Positions 53,184-60,910 of a stretch of DNA of 64,000 nt are shown here, piece by piece. Made by a program: the position numbers and the translations under genes. The number at the start of each line of letters is the position of its first letter. Within the stretch, counting starts at the first letter, position 1. The notes beneath the pieces were generated by a model that worked only from the letters and a program-made list of their open reading frames with translations, made no database searches and was not told the origin of the DNA. Source of the stretch: Ammoniphilus oxalaticus (GTDB lineage Bacteria > Bacillota > Bacilli > Aneurinibacillales > RAOX-1); contig NZ_MCHY01000008.1 in NCBI RefSeq assembly GCF_003609605.1, positions 558,001 to 622,000 on the forward strand, written 5' to 3'.

Positions 53184-53366
53184 ATGGTCTTATTTGCGAT
53201 TGTAGTCAGTTTACTCTCATTTTTGCTTGTTGGAGTGATGGGCATCTTTAAACATTATCTGGGTAATTCTGAAATGAGTTTAAGTGAACATCGTTTTATT
53301 GATCGTTTAAATAAAGAAAAATATTTAGAGGAAGTCGGCTACAATGTGATGAATGATCCGTGGTAA
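53184..53366 (+). CDS. small single-span membrane protein, 60 residues, unknown role
   Basis: One N-terminal transmembrane helix (LFAIVVSLLSFLLVGVMGIF, about 3-22), then a short soluble tail (SLSEHRFIDRLNKEKYLEEV) ending NDPW. GCAGGAGGG lies before ATG 53184, a strong ribosome site. The small size and single helix suggest a membrane regulator or cofactor protein. Family not recognised. Confidence 0.7.
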   Translation: MVLFAIVVSLLSFLLVGVMGIFKHYLGNSEMSLSEHRFIDRLNKEKYLEEVGYNVMNDPW

Positions 53367-53515
53367 TCAATCGGGTGTCGTTACCCCTTGCTGTGTTTGC
53401 GCGTCAGCATCTCTTTACGGTTGGTTTGTTAAATTAAGAGCGGAATGGGCAAACTAACTTTCAAAAGCGAGAGAAGCTCACAGTGATGTAGCAGATCGTG
53501 ATCGGGGTGAATAAA

Positions 53516-54328
53516 ATGGATTTTGCAGTGATTAGCAGAGGGGATGTCCTATCAGAAAAGCGTAAAGGGCATGTGATCGATGTCCTTACAACAAAAGGGT
53601 ATACGCACAATCAAGCTCACCCCCAAATGGTCATTGTGGTTGGAGGCGATGGCACCGTGTTGCGCGCTTTCCACACGTATCAAGCGATGATTGAGCGCGT
53701 TTGTTTCATCGCCTACAATACAGGCCACCTTGGTTTTTATTCGGAATGGGATGATGTTGACGCGTTACTTAAAGCGATTACGGAAGACAAATTGATCACA
53801 GTTGAGTATCCCTTGGTACAAGTCGAGTTAACGGAAGAACAGCAGACGCGTCGTCTGTTGGCTCTCAATGATTTTACAGTGAAAGGGATCAGAGGGTCCG
53901 TTCAGGTCGATGTGGAGCTTAACAACCGCTCGTTTGAATCGTTTAAAGGGGATGGCTTATGTATTTCGAGTCCTTCGGGAAGCACAGGATATAATAAAAG
54001 TTTAGGAGGGGCGATTGTGCACCCTTCTTTAGAGATGATCCAGCTGAGTGAAATCGCCTCGATCAATAACCGTGTGTATCGGACGATCGGCTCTTCGCTT
54101 GTCATTCCAAAAGGGCACACGCTTACGCTTCATCCACAGCCAAACACGTATACAGTTTCTGTTGATCATGCCACCTTTCAGACGGAACATTTACAAAAAG
54201 TGACGTGTTCCGTGGCGACAGAACGGATTCAGTTTTTGAGGTGTGAATCGTTTCCTTTTTGGAGTCGCGTAAAAGAAGCTTTTATTGCGTTGGATTGTCC
54301 AAAAACGGAGCAAGCAGAAGGAGAATAA
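53516..54328 (+). CDS. nadK: NAD kinase
   Basis: Phosphorylates NAD to NADP. 270 residues (266 in B. subtilis NadF). Motifs: VVGGDGTVLRAFH near 42-54, AYNTGHLGFYSEW, NDFTVKG, and GDGLCISSPSGSTGYNKSLGGAIVHPS. ATG 53516 has GGGGTGA five bases upstream; the in-frame GTG at 53498 is less likely. A terminator overlaps the stop codon. Confidence 0.95.
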   Translation: MDFAVISRGDVLSEKRKGHVIDVLTTKGYTHNQAHPQMVIVVGGDGTVLRAFHTYQAMIERVCFIAYNTGHLGFYSEWDDVDALLKAITEDKLITVEYPLVQVELTEEQQTRRLLALNDFTVKGIRGSVQVDVELNNRSFESFKGDGLCISSPSGSTGYNKSLGGAIVHPSLEMIQLSEIASINNRVYRTIGSSLVIPKGHTLTLHPQPNTYTVSVDHATFQTEHLQKVTCSVATERIQFLRCESFPFWSRVKEAFIALDCPKTEQAEGE

Positions 54329-54358
54329 AGTTGGTAAAATGCGCGCTTTATTCTTTTT
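54323..54358 (+). terminator. terminator of nadK
   Basis: GAATAAAG (54323-54330, containing the stop codon) pairs with CTTTATTC (54346-54353), followed by TTTTTG. Confidence 0.82.
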
Positions 54359-54435
54359 GTTGTAAGTTTGAAAAAGGTGTTGCGAGATGCAAGATTCCAT
54401 GGTATTTTAATGATTGATACAAATTAGGAACCAGG

Positions 54436-54520
54436 ATTCACTCAAGGAAATTCTCCTCGAAGATAGTGAATGGCGTAGGTCCTAGCGATATCGAAGAATT
54501 ATATTATGCTAGGAGGGGGG
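54436..54520 (+). promoter_or_regulatory. speD leader with hairpins touching the ribosome binding site
   Basis: Hairpin 1: ATTCACT (54436-54442) with AGTGAAT (54465-54471). Hairpin 2: TCCTAGC (54480-54486) with GCTAGGA (54508-54514), which overlaps the AGGAGGGGGG Shine-Dalgarno sequence (54511-54520). CTCCT in loop 1 (54453-54457) could pair with the same site. Confidence 0.45.
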
Positions 54521-54528
54521 ACCGAGAG

Positions 54529-54933
54529 ATGGAATATTCAACTTTCGGAAGACATGTTGCAATCGATACTTGGGGTGTAGATTTTGATTTATTAAATAAT
54601 GCGGAACGGCTTCAGCATTACATGGTGGAGGCGGCAGAGGCTTGCGGGGCGACTGTTTTGAGTATCCAATCGAAACAATTTGATCCGCAAGGCGCTACGG
54701 TTCTGGTTCTTTTATCGGAAAGTCATTTGTCGATTCATACGTACCCAGAAAGAGGATTTGCCGCGTTAGATTGTTATACGTGCGGAGAGACGGTAGATCC
54801 AGAGGTTGCGATTGAATATTTAGTTCATGTTTTAAATCCAGAAAAGACCTACGCTCGTAAGTTGATTCGGGGCGTCGGCGATATGGAAGTTGTAACGCCG
54901 AACTTTGATAAACAGACGGCGCCTGTAAAATAG
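54529..54933 (+). CDS. speD: S-adenosylmethionine decarboxylase proenzyme
   Basis: 134-residue prokaryotic-type enzyme that supplies aminopropyl groups for spermidine. It self-cleaves next to a serine that becomes the pyruvoyl group, in LLSESHLSIHTYPE (about 60-73); DCYTCGE is also conserved. The N-terminus STFGRHVAIDTWGVDFDLLN fits the family. ATG 54529 is chosen because AGGAGGGGGG lies eight bases upstream; the frame is open back to 54466 but that part is leader sequence. No speE is nearby. Confidence 0.95.
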   Translation: MEYSTFGRHVAIDTWGVDFDLLNNAERLQHYMVEAAEACGATVLSIQSKQFDPQGATVLVLLSESHLSIHTYPERGFAALDCYTCGETVDPEVAIEYLVHVLNPEKTYARKLIRGVGDMEVVTPNFDKQTAPVK

Positions 54934-54949
54934 TATGAGTATGGAACAC

Positions 54950-54979
54950 AGCCACCTTTAGCTAAGGTGGCTTTTTTTA
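54950..54979 (+). terminator. terminator of speD
   Basis: Perfect 9-bp stem AGCCACCTT / AAGGTGGCT (54950-54958, 54964-54972) and TTTTTTT. Confidence 0.92.
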
Positions 54980-55071
54980 CCGCTTTTTATGATTGTTTAC
55001 GCATGTTATAATTCCTACACAGGACCGCTTCCGGTTTAATCCGAAATAGAATAGGACGTGATGGTAAAACG

Positions 55072-55467
55072 ATGAATCACTTCATTCACTCAAATGAAAG
55101 TCCTGGGATCCAGCTGAAAACGAATATTGTCGCTGGAGAAGAGTTGTTGACCGTCCGCATATGCGCAAGCAAGGACTGCATTGGTTGGTCTAAAAATTTG
55201 GATATCGAAGAATGTCCATTTTGTCGTAATCGTATGGTTCTAGCAGAAAAGAAGATTCCTAAGATTCGTTCTGTCAATTCTTGTCGACATTGCTTTTTCT
55301 TAGTGAAATCAGAGAATCTTTGTATGAAAAAACAAAAGAAATTGTCCTTTCAAGCGAGTGATTATTCCGAAGACTGTGATTCATATAAACTAGAGCGTCG
55401 CGCAACAAAACAAGAGCGACTAGAAAAAGAGAGTTTCATAGAAAGTTGGAAACAAAAAACCTGCTAA
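55072..55467 (+). CDS. cysteine-rich protein with zinc-ribbon pattern, unknown role
   Basis: 131 residues with ten cysteines. They occur as CASKDC, ECPFC, NSCRHC, ENLC, EDC and a final C, so one or two zinc sites are likely. The N-terminus (IQLKTNIVAGEELLTVRI) looks like a beta domain and the C-terminus is a charged helix. Ribosome site is modest (AGGACGTGATGG about 10 bases upstream). The stop codon lies in a terminator. No named family recognised. Confidence 0.65.
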   Translation: MNHFIHSNESPGIQLKTNIVAGEELLTVRICASKDCIGWSKNLDIEECPFCRNRMVLAEKKIPKIRSVNSCRHCFFLVKSENLCMKKQKKLSFQASDYSEDCDSYKLERRATKQERLEKESFIESWKQKTC

Positions 55468-55488
55468 AGATAGCAGGTTTATTTTTTT
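55457..55488 (+). terminator. bidirectional terminator between convergent genes
   Basis: AAACCTGCTA / TAGCAGGTTT (55457-55466, 55471-55480) with an A-run before and a T-run after, between the Cys-rich gene and the minus-strand regulator. Confidence 0.88.
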
Positions 55489-55502
55489 AATTTTTATGTT
55501 CG

Positions 55503-55700
55503 TTAAGTAACAGCCCATTTTCCTTTGCCGGTATTTTTCACTAAGTTATTATACTCTAAAGTCCGCAAGTCCCGTTGAATCGTTCTCGGTGTGTATCCAA
55601 ATTCTTCTGCCAGTTCCGAAGAATCAACTGCATTTCCTTTCTTTTTTAAGTAAATGTAGATCGATTTGATTCGGTTTAACATACGCTCACTTGGATTCAA
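55503..55700 (-). CDS. small DeoR-type winged-helix regulator
   Basis: 65 residues that form little more than one helix-turn-helix: MLNRIKSIYIYLKKKGNAVD, then SSELAEEFGYTPRTIQRDLRTLEYNNLVKN and a closing wing GKGKWAVT. This matches the N-terminal DNA-binding domain of DeoR-family regulators without the sensor domain. The start is TTG with AAGGAGG nine bases upstream on the minus strand. A hairpin lies in its leader. Target unknown. Confidence 0.75.
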   Translation of the reverse strand: MNPSERMLNRIKSIYIYLKKKGNAVDSSELAEEFGYTPRTIQRDLRTLEYNNLVKNTGKGKWAVT

Positions 55701-55733
55701 CTAAAAACGCCTCCTTCAGATATTAAAACATCG

Positions 55734-55759
55734 GTAAGAGACACGGAGGTGTCCCTTAC
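55734..55759 (-). other. leader hairpin of the DeoR-type gene
   Basis: On the minus-strand RNA, GUAAGGGACAC pairs over 11 bp (one G-U) with GUGUCUCUUAC around a CUCC loop, about 35 bases before the start codon. A TATAAT (55899-55904, minus) could be its promoter, giving a leader of almost 190 bases. Confidence 0.5.
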
Positions 55760-55998
55760 ATCTTCTACCCCAAAGTCTCGAGTTGATTTGATTAGGACAA
55801 CCATACGCAAAGCGCAAAGGATGAGCTTGTCATGAAAGACACTATACATCTTTATTTCTATCTTAAGGTTATCATATTCCGGATGTGAAAGAAACATGAT
55901 TATATCTTGTAGTTTATGTCTACATTTACCCTATGTTGGAAATCATCGTGAATAATTCGGTATAATTTGAATCGAATGATGTGAAAGGAGGGAAGAAG

Positions 55999-56214
55999 AT
56001 GAACAAAGAACAACTCATTGATCAATTGAAAGAGAAGCAATTAGAGGACATATTAGAATTAATTGAAGATGCCGAGACAGGGGATTTAGAAGAATTGGAA
56101 CTAGTCGAATCCATTGGGCTCGTTCATGACAGTCAATTAAACGAACAGGTGATCAGCCTGTTGCGGCAATTAGGTGTAACGATCATATACGTAACCGATG
56201 ATGAAGACGAGTAA
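55999..56214 (+). CDS. small acidic protein resembling sigma-70 region 1.1
   Basis: 71 residues, strongly acidic. The pattern of helices (EQLIDQLKEKQLEDILELIE, then a loop and QLNEQVISLLRQLGVTIIYV) ending in TDDEDE looks like the autoinhibitory region 1.1 of primary sigma factors, where LGV plus a strand plus an acidic tail is typical. AAAGGAGGG precedes ATG 55999; an in-frame GTG at 55981 lies before it. TATAAT at 55961-55966 may be the promoter. The similarity is by eye only. Confidence 0.6.
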   Translation: MNKEQLIDQLKEKQLEDILELIEDAETGDLEELELVESIGLVHDSQLNEQVISLLRQLGVTIIYVTDDEDE

Positions 56215-56222
56215 AGGTGAAA

Positions 56223-56250
56223 GGGGCCGCCGCTCGAGCGGGAGGGCCCC
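56223..56250 (+). terminator. GC-rich hairpin between convergent genes
   Basis: GGGGCC / GGCCCC (56223-56228, 56245-56250) encloses a palindrome CCGCTCGAGCGG. The T-tract is poor. Confidence 0.6.
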
Positions 56251-56274
56251 TACTTTAACGCGTTGCCTACAGGA

Positions 56275-56766
56275 TTAAAGTAATGTTTTGAACATTAGAA
56301 ATCGCGGCATGCCGTCTTCTTCAATTTCTTGGTCCATAATGAAATAATGGTTGCGTTGATAGAAGGAGATAGCGACCTCATTCATACTGCTCGCGTGCAG
56401 AAAAGATGAAGTCGCCCCTAGACGCTTCGCGTCTTGTTCAAAATGACGCAGGATCATGTGCCCATATCCTCGCCCACGGTACTCTTCGACAACAAACATT
56501 TGCATCAAATAAACAGTTTCTTTATTTTTTTGGTATAAATAAAAGCCGATTAACTTCTTCTGTGAATTAAATAGCAAGGCGGAGTGACAATCTTGTTCCA
56601 TCGTTCCGTACATATACCAGTTTCTTATATTCGCGTAGAACATCTGGTCAAATTCCATTTGGGTGAAATTTAGAGAATACAATTCCTCTTGATGTTGTAG
56701 AATAAGAGGGAGAAATTTACTGGAGAAATTTTCCCAATTGTACGACAGTTGCTGAGAAGAGACCAT
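56275..56766 (-). CDS. GNAT family N-acetyltransferase
   Basis: 163 residues. The acetyl-CoA motif is MQMFVVEEYRGRGYGHMIL (about 88-106), with the R-G-x-G-x-G/A signature and a following helix; the last strand is AISFYQRNHYFIMD. The substrate cannot be deduced. The long N-terminal helix region (SSKFLPLILQHQEELYSLNF) is specific to this protein. It is transcribed towards the sigma-1.1-like gene. Confidence 0.85.
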   Translation of the reverse strand: MVSSQQLSYNWENFSSKFLPLILQHQEELYSLNFTQMEFDQMFYANIRNWYMYGTMEQDCHSALLFNSQKKLIGFYLYQKNKETVYLMQMFVVEEYRGRGYGHMILRHFEQDAKRLGATSSFLHASSMNEVAISFYQRNHYFIMDQEIEEDGMPRFLMFKTLL

Positions 56767-56828
56767 TCATACTTTCCCCCCGCTTCTTAATTGGATCATT
56801 TACTTGAAGTATACACAAAAAAAAAGAA

Positions 56829-56866
56829 GGACAAAAGGCTAACTTGGACAAGTTAGCCTTTTGTCC
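56829..56866 (-). terminator. terminator of the cyclase-family gene
   Basis: Perfect 17-bp inverted repeat (56829-56845 and 56850-56866) with a 4-base loop. On the minus strand it is followed by a U-run (the A-tract at 56817-56825 plus). It separates two minus-strand genes. Confidence 0.92.
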
Positions 56867-56903
56867 GACCGTGTGTAAGAAAATTTATTCTGTAGTTGCG
56901 GAT

Positions 56904-57536
56904 TTACTTGTCTAGCGGGAGTGTTCCTTCGATTAAAATGACGCGGGCGGGTGACGCATCCGTTCCAATCAGCTTAAGTGGGGTCGCGACCATGAAATAC
57001 CGCCCTTCCGGGACATCTTTTAGGCGAAGCCCTTCGATGATAATAATCTCATGCTGAAACAATGTTTTGTGGGTAGGGTGACCAGGCTGAGAACGTTCAA
57101 CGCCCAATGAATCAATGCCAACGCCGCTTACTTTTTGATCGGCTAAATAATGGGCGCCGTCTTCCGCAAGATAGATAAAATCGGGGTTAAATGCTTCTTG
57201 ATAGGAATTGGATGTCTTTAATAAAATAAATTCATCTTGGCGCGGTTGGTGTTGCTCGAGGTGTTCTCGGGAAATAGCTCCTGTTACGTCGGTAAAGTCA
57301 AGCACTCTACATGGACCGACTAAATTCTCAAGCGCGATACTTTCAATCGTTTCCCCTTCGGGAACCATATGCAGCGGCGCGTCTACATGAGTTCCGCAAT
57401 GAACATCGAGCTGAATTTTCGTTTCGCTGACATAGTTATTCGTGCTCCGTTCAAAACGGGGCTGCTTTTCCGCTTTATTTTTATAGACGGTCATTCCTTC
57501 GAAGATAGACATCGAAACATCGTAGATTTTATACAT
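56904..57536 (-). CDS. cyclase/kynurenine formamidase-like metal hydrolase
   Basis: 210 residues of the cyclase superfamily. The signature metal motif is DVHCGTHVDAPLHM (about 43-56), followed by VLDFTDVTG, LLKTSNSYQEAF, DGAHYLADQKVSGVGIDSLG and GHPTHKTLF, which carries another metal-binding His. Related to KynB, but no other tryptophan-degradation gene is nearby, so its substrate is uncertain. The ATG at 57536 (minus) has GGAGGT upstream; the frame extends to 57548. Confidence 0.87.
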   Translation of the reverse strand: MYKIYDVSMSIFEGMTVYKNKAEKQPRFERSTNNYVSETKIQLDVHCGTHVDAPLHMVPEGETIESIALENLVGPCRVLDFTDVTGAISREHLEQHQPRQDEFILLKTSNSYQEAFNPDFIYLAEDGAHYLADQKVSGVGIDSLGVERSQPGHPTHKTLFQHEIIIIEGLRLKDVPEGRYFMVATPLKLIGTDASPARVILIEGTLPLDK

Positions 57537-57645
57537 AATAACCTCCAATGGTTTATTTTCCCTATATAACCTATAATACCCTATTAATGTAAAATAAACG
57601 AAAGACCGACGAAGCAGCTAAAGATTTGCTTTTTTTCGCTGGCTA

Positions 57646-57674
57646 TTGAAAATTTAAAGCGCTTGTCCTATGCT
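57646..57674 (+). promoter_or_regulatory. likely sigma-A promoter of thiDE
   Basis: TTGAAA (57646-57651), 17-base spacer, TATGCT (57669-57674), about 70 bases before thiD. No TPP riboswitch sequence was seen. Confidence 0.45.
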
Positions 57675-57742
57675 TAGTTTAATGAATATTAAAGCAACAA
57701 GAAGCTTATAACAACACTGTTTTTGGAAGGAGTGTAGGTCAA

Positions 57743-58537
57743 ATGATTGCAAGAGCATTGACAATTGCGGGTTCTGACAGCGGCGGGGGAGCTGGGATTC
57801 AAGCGGATCTGAAAACCTTTACAGTTAGAAATGTATTTGGGATGAGCGCCTTGACTGCGATTACCGCCCAAAATACGCTTGGGGTAGAGGATATTCACCC
57901 GATTCCTTTAGAAATGATAGAGAAACAAATTGAAATGGTGATTACGGATCTCGGTGTTGACGCTGTTAAGACAGGTATGATGGGGACGGCTCCCGTGATT
58001 GAGCTTGTCGCTCGAAAATTAAAGGAACATTCCGTAAAACAGTTGGTTGTTGACCCTGTAATGATTGCGAAGGGCGGCGCGAAATTGTTAGAAAATGATG
58101 CGGCTCATGCGCTGGTCACCGAATTGATTCCGCTAGCGACGATTATAACGCCGAATATTCCAGAGGCCGAAGTCATCTTGGAGCGAAAGATTCAGACCGT
58201 TGCTGATATGACGGAAGCGGCAAAAGCGCTTGTTGAACTTGGGGCAAAAGCGGCGATTGTCAAGGGGGGGCATTTCGAAGGGGATCCGACCGATATTTTA
58301 TATGATGGAACAGAAATTTATACGTTCCCAGGAAAACGAATTGAAACAAGACACACGCACGGGACAGGCTGTACCTTTGCCGCTTGCATTACTGCGGAAT
58401 TAGCGAAAGGAAATTCCCTCGTGGAGAGCGTCGAAACAGCGAAAGCGTACATTACGGCCGCGATTAAAGAGGAATTAGGATTAGGACAAGGGCATGGGCC
58501 GACAAACCATTGGGCTTACCAAGGTGAGCAATCATGA
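57743..58537 (+). CDS. thiD: hydroxymethylpyrimidine/phosphomethylpyrimidine kinase
   Basis: 264-residue ribokinase-fold enzyme making HMP-PP for thiamine. ALTIAGSDSGGGAGIQADLKTF at the N-terminus, MGMSALTAITAQNT-type stretch, VVDPVMIAKGGAKLL, ITPNIPEAEVIL, and the catalytic TRHTHGTGCTFAACITA near the C-terminus. AAGGAGTG precedes ATG. It overlaps thiE by four bases, so product and next enzyme are coupled. korAB at 33313 uses thiamine diphosphate. Confidence 0.94.
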   Translation: MIARALTIAGSDSGGGAGIQADLKTFTVRNVFGMSALTAITAQNTLGVEDIHPIPLEMIEKQIEMVITDLGVDAVKTGMMGTAPVIELVARKLKEHSVKQLVVDPVMIAKGGAKLLENDAAHALVTELIPLATIITPNIPEAEVILERKIQTVADMTEAAKALVELGAKAAIVKGGHFEGDPTDILYDGTEIYTFPGKRIETRHTHGTGCTFAACITAELAKGNSLVESVETAKAYITAAIKEELGLGQGHGPTNHWAYQGEQS

Positions 58538-59172
58538 TTAACTGGAACGTGTACCTTGTGATGGACCTGAAGGGGCATCGCGAACGAAGCGCTTATGAGA
58601 TTGCCGCGGAGGCGATCGCAGGTGGCGCGGAAGTGGTGCAAATTCGCGAAAAAGAGCTGTCTCGCCCGCAATTTATAGAGCTGGCAAGACCTATTCGGCA
58701 ACTATGCAAGGAACAAGGGGTTACATTTATTGTCAATGACTACCTAGATTTGGCGATCGAATTGGACGCGGATGGTCTGCACGTTGGTCAAGATGACTTA
58801 GCCGGTAATGAGGCGAGAAAAAGTTTAGGCAACGATAAACTGATCGGAATCTCCGCCTCTAGCATCAAAGAAGCAGAGATTGCGCTCGCAAATGGGGCTG
58901 ATTATTTAGGCGTTGGCTCAATCTATGCTACAGCGACAAAAGCGGACGCAGGCGCGGCGGTAACACCTGCGCTCATTGAAGATGTTAGAAAGATAACAAC
59001 CCTCCCTATCGTTGGCATTGGCGGGATCAAGCATGGCAACGCGGCGCCCGTTATTGTTGCTGGCGGCAATGCTGTCGCGGTCGTATCCGCGATTTGTAAT
59101 GCGGACAATCCAATGGAAGCGACGCAACGATTGAAACAAGAAGTGACGCAAGCCAAACAACCAACACGGTAG
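58534..59172 (+). CDS. thiE: thiamine-phosphate synthase
   Basis: 212 residues in a TIM barrel. Joins HMP-PP with the thiazole phosphate. Motifs: VQIREKELSRPQFIELA, FIVNDYLDLAIELDADGLHVGQDDL, GVGSIYATATKADAG and PIVGIGGIKHGNAAPVI. The ATG overlaps the thiD stop. No other thi genes are in the window. Confidence 0.94.
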   Translation: MINWNVYLVMDLKGHRERSAYEIAAEAIAGGAEVVQIREKELSRPQFIELARPIRQLCKEQGVTFIVNDYLDLAIELDADGLHVGQDDLAGNEARKSLGNDKLIGISASSIKEAEIALANGADYLGVGSIYATATKADAGAAVTPALIEDVRKITTLPIVGIGGIKHGNAAPVIVAGGNAVAVVSAICNADNPMEATQRLKQEVTQAKQPTR

Positions 59173-59232
59173 GAACACCCTTAGTACCGAGTTCATACGA
59201 TAATGAAAGCGGTTAAAAGGAGTGTCGGTTAA

Positions 59233-59604
59233 ATGCGCTTAGGAACCTTTTTTAATTTGTTACTAGGCGCGGCTTTGTTAGCGGTCGCGATCGGAGGGTT
59301 TCTCCCCGCGTTGCTTGATGTTTTCGGGGTTGATGAACAGCAAGAACAAAAAATGGCAGAATCGGTTGTAGAAGAGGCGGCTTGGTGGTATGTGTTGCAT
59401 CAAGGTCAACCGCTGGAAACAATGCAAACGGAGCAAGTAAAGGAAGCGTTAATTCCTGATTATTTAAATAAGTGGCCGGGGAAATACCCGATACAATGTG
59501 AAATAGACAGCAATGGCAATATAAATGTAAAGACAATAAAACATAACACAACCTGGAAAGAGCGGATCAGACATTTATTTGCGGGGGAAATAACCTTGCG
59601 GTAG
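59233..59604 (+). CDS. hypothetical protein with N-terminal membrane helix
   Basis: 123 residues. One hydrophobic segment (LLLGAALLAVAIGGFLPALL, about 9-28) followed by a soluble part: EEAAWWYVLHQGQPLETMQ, and WPGKYPIQCEIDSNGNINV as likely strands. Probably a membrane-anchored outside-facing domain. AAAAGGAGTG precedes ATG. Family not recognised; it may be transcribed with thiDE, which ends 60 bases upstream. Confidence 0.65.
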   Translation: MRLGTFFNLLLGAALLAVAIGGFLPALLDVFGVDEQQEQKMAESVVEEAAWWYVLHQGQPLETMQTEQVKEALIPDYLNKWPGKYPIQCEIDSNGNINVKTIKHNTTWKERIRHLFAGEITLR

Positions 59605-59700
59605 ATTGTTTGACCGTTTTTTTTATGAAAGGGTTGAATTTTTATAAATGATAATGTATATTTAACACAATGCTAAGGGATGAAATGGGGGAAAGGTTTT

Positions 59701-59901
59701 ATGAAGGCGGAAAGTAATAAGGATAAAAATCTTCAAATAAAACAGGAAAGTGAGCTCTTACGTCAATCCCTGCAAGAGGCAACGGACACGATTGAATTTA
59801 TGGTGAACTCTTTAATGTGGAGCGCTGAATATAGAGTGTTAGCGCAATCCAAAGAGAAATTGTGGAAATTGAAAAAAGTCTTAGAAACGATCCAAAACTA
59901 A
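59701..59901 (+). CDS. small helical protein, 66 residues, unknown role
   Basis: MKAESNKDKNLQIKQESELL followed by heptad-like helices (RQSLQEATDTIEFMVNSLMW and LAQSKEKLWKLKKVLETIQ); a coiled-coil dimer is plausible. GGGGGAAAGG precedes ATG 59701; an in-frame ATG at 59680 could add seven residues. A strong terminator follows. Family not recognised. Confidence 0.62.
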   Translation: MKAESNKDKNLQIKQESELLRQSLQEATDTIEFMVNSLMWSAEYRVLAQSKEKLWKLKKVLETIQN

Positions 59902-59918
59902 CAAAGTTTCAGTAAATT

Positions 59919-59966
59919 AAAAAGCTTTTGTCCAGTGTGATTTCATCTGGACAAAAGCTTTTTTAA
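59919..59966 (+). terminator. bidirectional terminator between convergent genes
   Basis: A 17-bp perfect stem (59919-59935 and 59947-59963) with an 11-base loop, A-rich on the left and T-rich on the right. It serves the 66-residue gene and the minus-strand ccdC gene. Confidence 0.92.
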
Positions 59967-59977
59967 AAAAAGGACTA

Positions 59978-60457
59978 TCAGGCTGCTTTTTCAGTTAATG
60001 AGCGTTGCAGTTGTCTATAACGAAAAGCCATTGCAATTCTCCAAGGAAAAATCATACCGACAGCAAGTAGGTAGAACAACCCTCCCGTTTCGAAGAGGGA
60101 GACATGTTCACCAACATACACTTTTGCAGCGAGACGAACGAGCAACAATCCGATCAGAATAAATGCAAAAGCTTTGGAACGTTTCATAAAAATTTGATCG
60201 CCTCTTAATTCAAACTTAGAGGTTAGAATAAGCGGTATCGAGAGGATCATTCCCATAAAAAGTGATTCTAGGGCAAAGATTGCGTCGACTCTCGTTGGTG
60301 GATAGAGGAACATCATCGAACCCGTGCTCATAAATAGAGGCGGTAGTATGATTTGCTTCATTGAGGTCGGTCTATTCGCTCTTCGCAATCGAATCGTTAA
60401 AACAATAAAGGCCATAAGAATACTGCCTATCGTAGCAATGACAGTAAAAATGTTCAA
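59978..60457 (-). CDS. ccdC: CcdC family membrane protein
   Basis: 159 residues with four or five transmembrane segments: a first at the N-terminus (VIATIGSILMAFIVLTI), LPPLFMSTGSMMFLYPP, LESLFMGMILSIPLILTS, AFAFILIGLLLVRLAA and GLFYLLAVGMIFPWRIAM. The pattern and length fit CcdC (DUF1453), associated in Bacillus with cytochrome c biogenesis. No ccdA gene is adjacent. The start is TTG at 60457 (minus strand). Confidence 0.85.
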   Translation of the reverse strand: MNIFTVIATIGSILMAFIVLTIRLRRANRPTSMKQIILPPLFMSTGSMMFLYPPTRVDAIFALESLFMGMILSIPLILTSKFELRGDQIFMKRSKAFAFILIGLLLVRLAAKVYVGEHVSLFETGGLFYLLAVGMIFPWRIAMAFRYRQLQRSLTEKAA

Positions 60458-60583
60458 TCTACCTTTTCCTTTCTTTGAAAATCAGCTAATCTACTAATAT
60501 TATAGCAAAAAAAATCAACTTGGTATGTTTAGAAAGATAATTAATGTGTGCACAGTAAAATAACTTAGCCGATAATGACTAAG

Positions 60584-60799
60584 TTATTCGTCTGGATCAT
60601 CATTACCGACAGCATGTTCGATAATGACATCACCAATTAAATATAAATGACCATCACTCCCTAAGATGACGAGCGGACGGGCGCATTGACTACAGACCAT
60701 AACTAATCCGTCTTGCATGACCTGGTCTGTGATGATAATGTTATCGTACGGGGAGCAAGGACATTGTAGTACAATCATCCATTCTCTTTGTTGTCCCAT
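60584..60799 (-). CDS. small zinc-ribbon-like protein, 71 residues, unknown role
   Basis: MGQQREWMIVLQCPCSPYDN, then MVCSQCARPLVILGSDGHLY and an acidic end (HAVGNDDPDE). CPC and CSQC pairs could hold a zinc ion. GGGGGA lies eight bases before the ATG at 60799 (minus); the frame is open to 60826. Not assigned to a family. Confidence 0.6.
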   Translation of the reverse strand: MGQQREWMIVLQCPCSPYDNIIITDQVMQDGLVMVCSQCARPLVILGSDGHLYLIGDVIIEHAVGNDDPDE

Positions 60800-60910
60800 T
60801 TGCAAGTTCCCCCTGCATGCCGCCATGATTTTAATGTATCATATGCGGCGTTGGAAGGAATCGGTTCCTAAACAAAGGATAACCAGGCGTTTGTTTAGCG
60901 GATCTCACTT

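Noticed and set aside
55697-55897. Minus-strand open frame of 66 codons before the DeoR-type gene
   Set aside because: Its ATG lies directly after the probable -10 box with no ribosome site, and the frame contains the leader hairpin. Kept only as a possibility under the leader finding.
57549-57742. TPP riboswitch before thiD
   Set aside because: Looked for the conserved CTGAGA and the second pyrophosphate-sensing block; neither is present.
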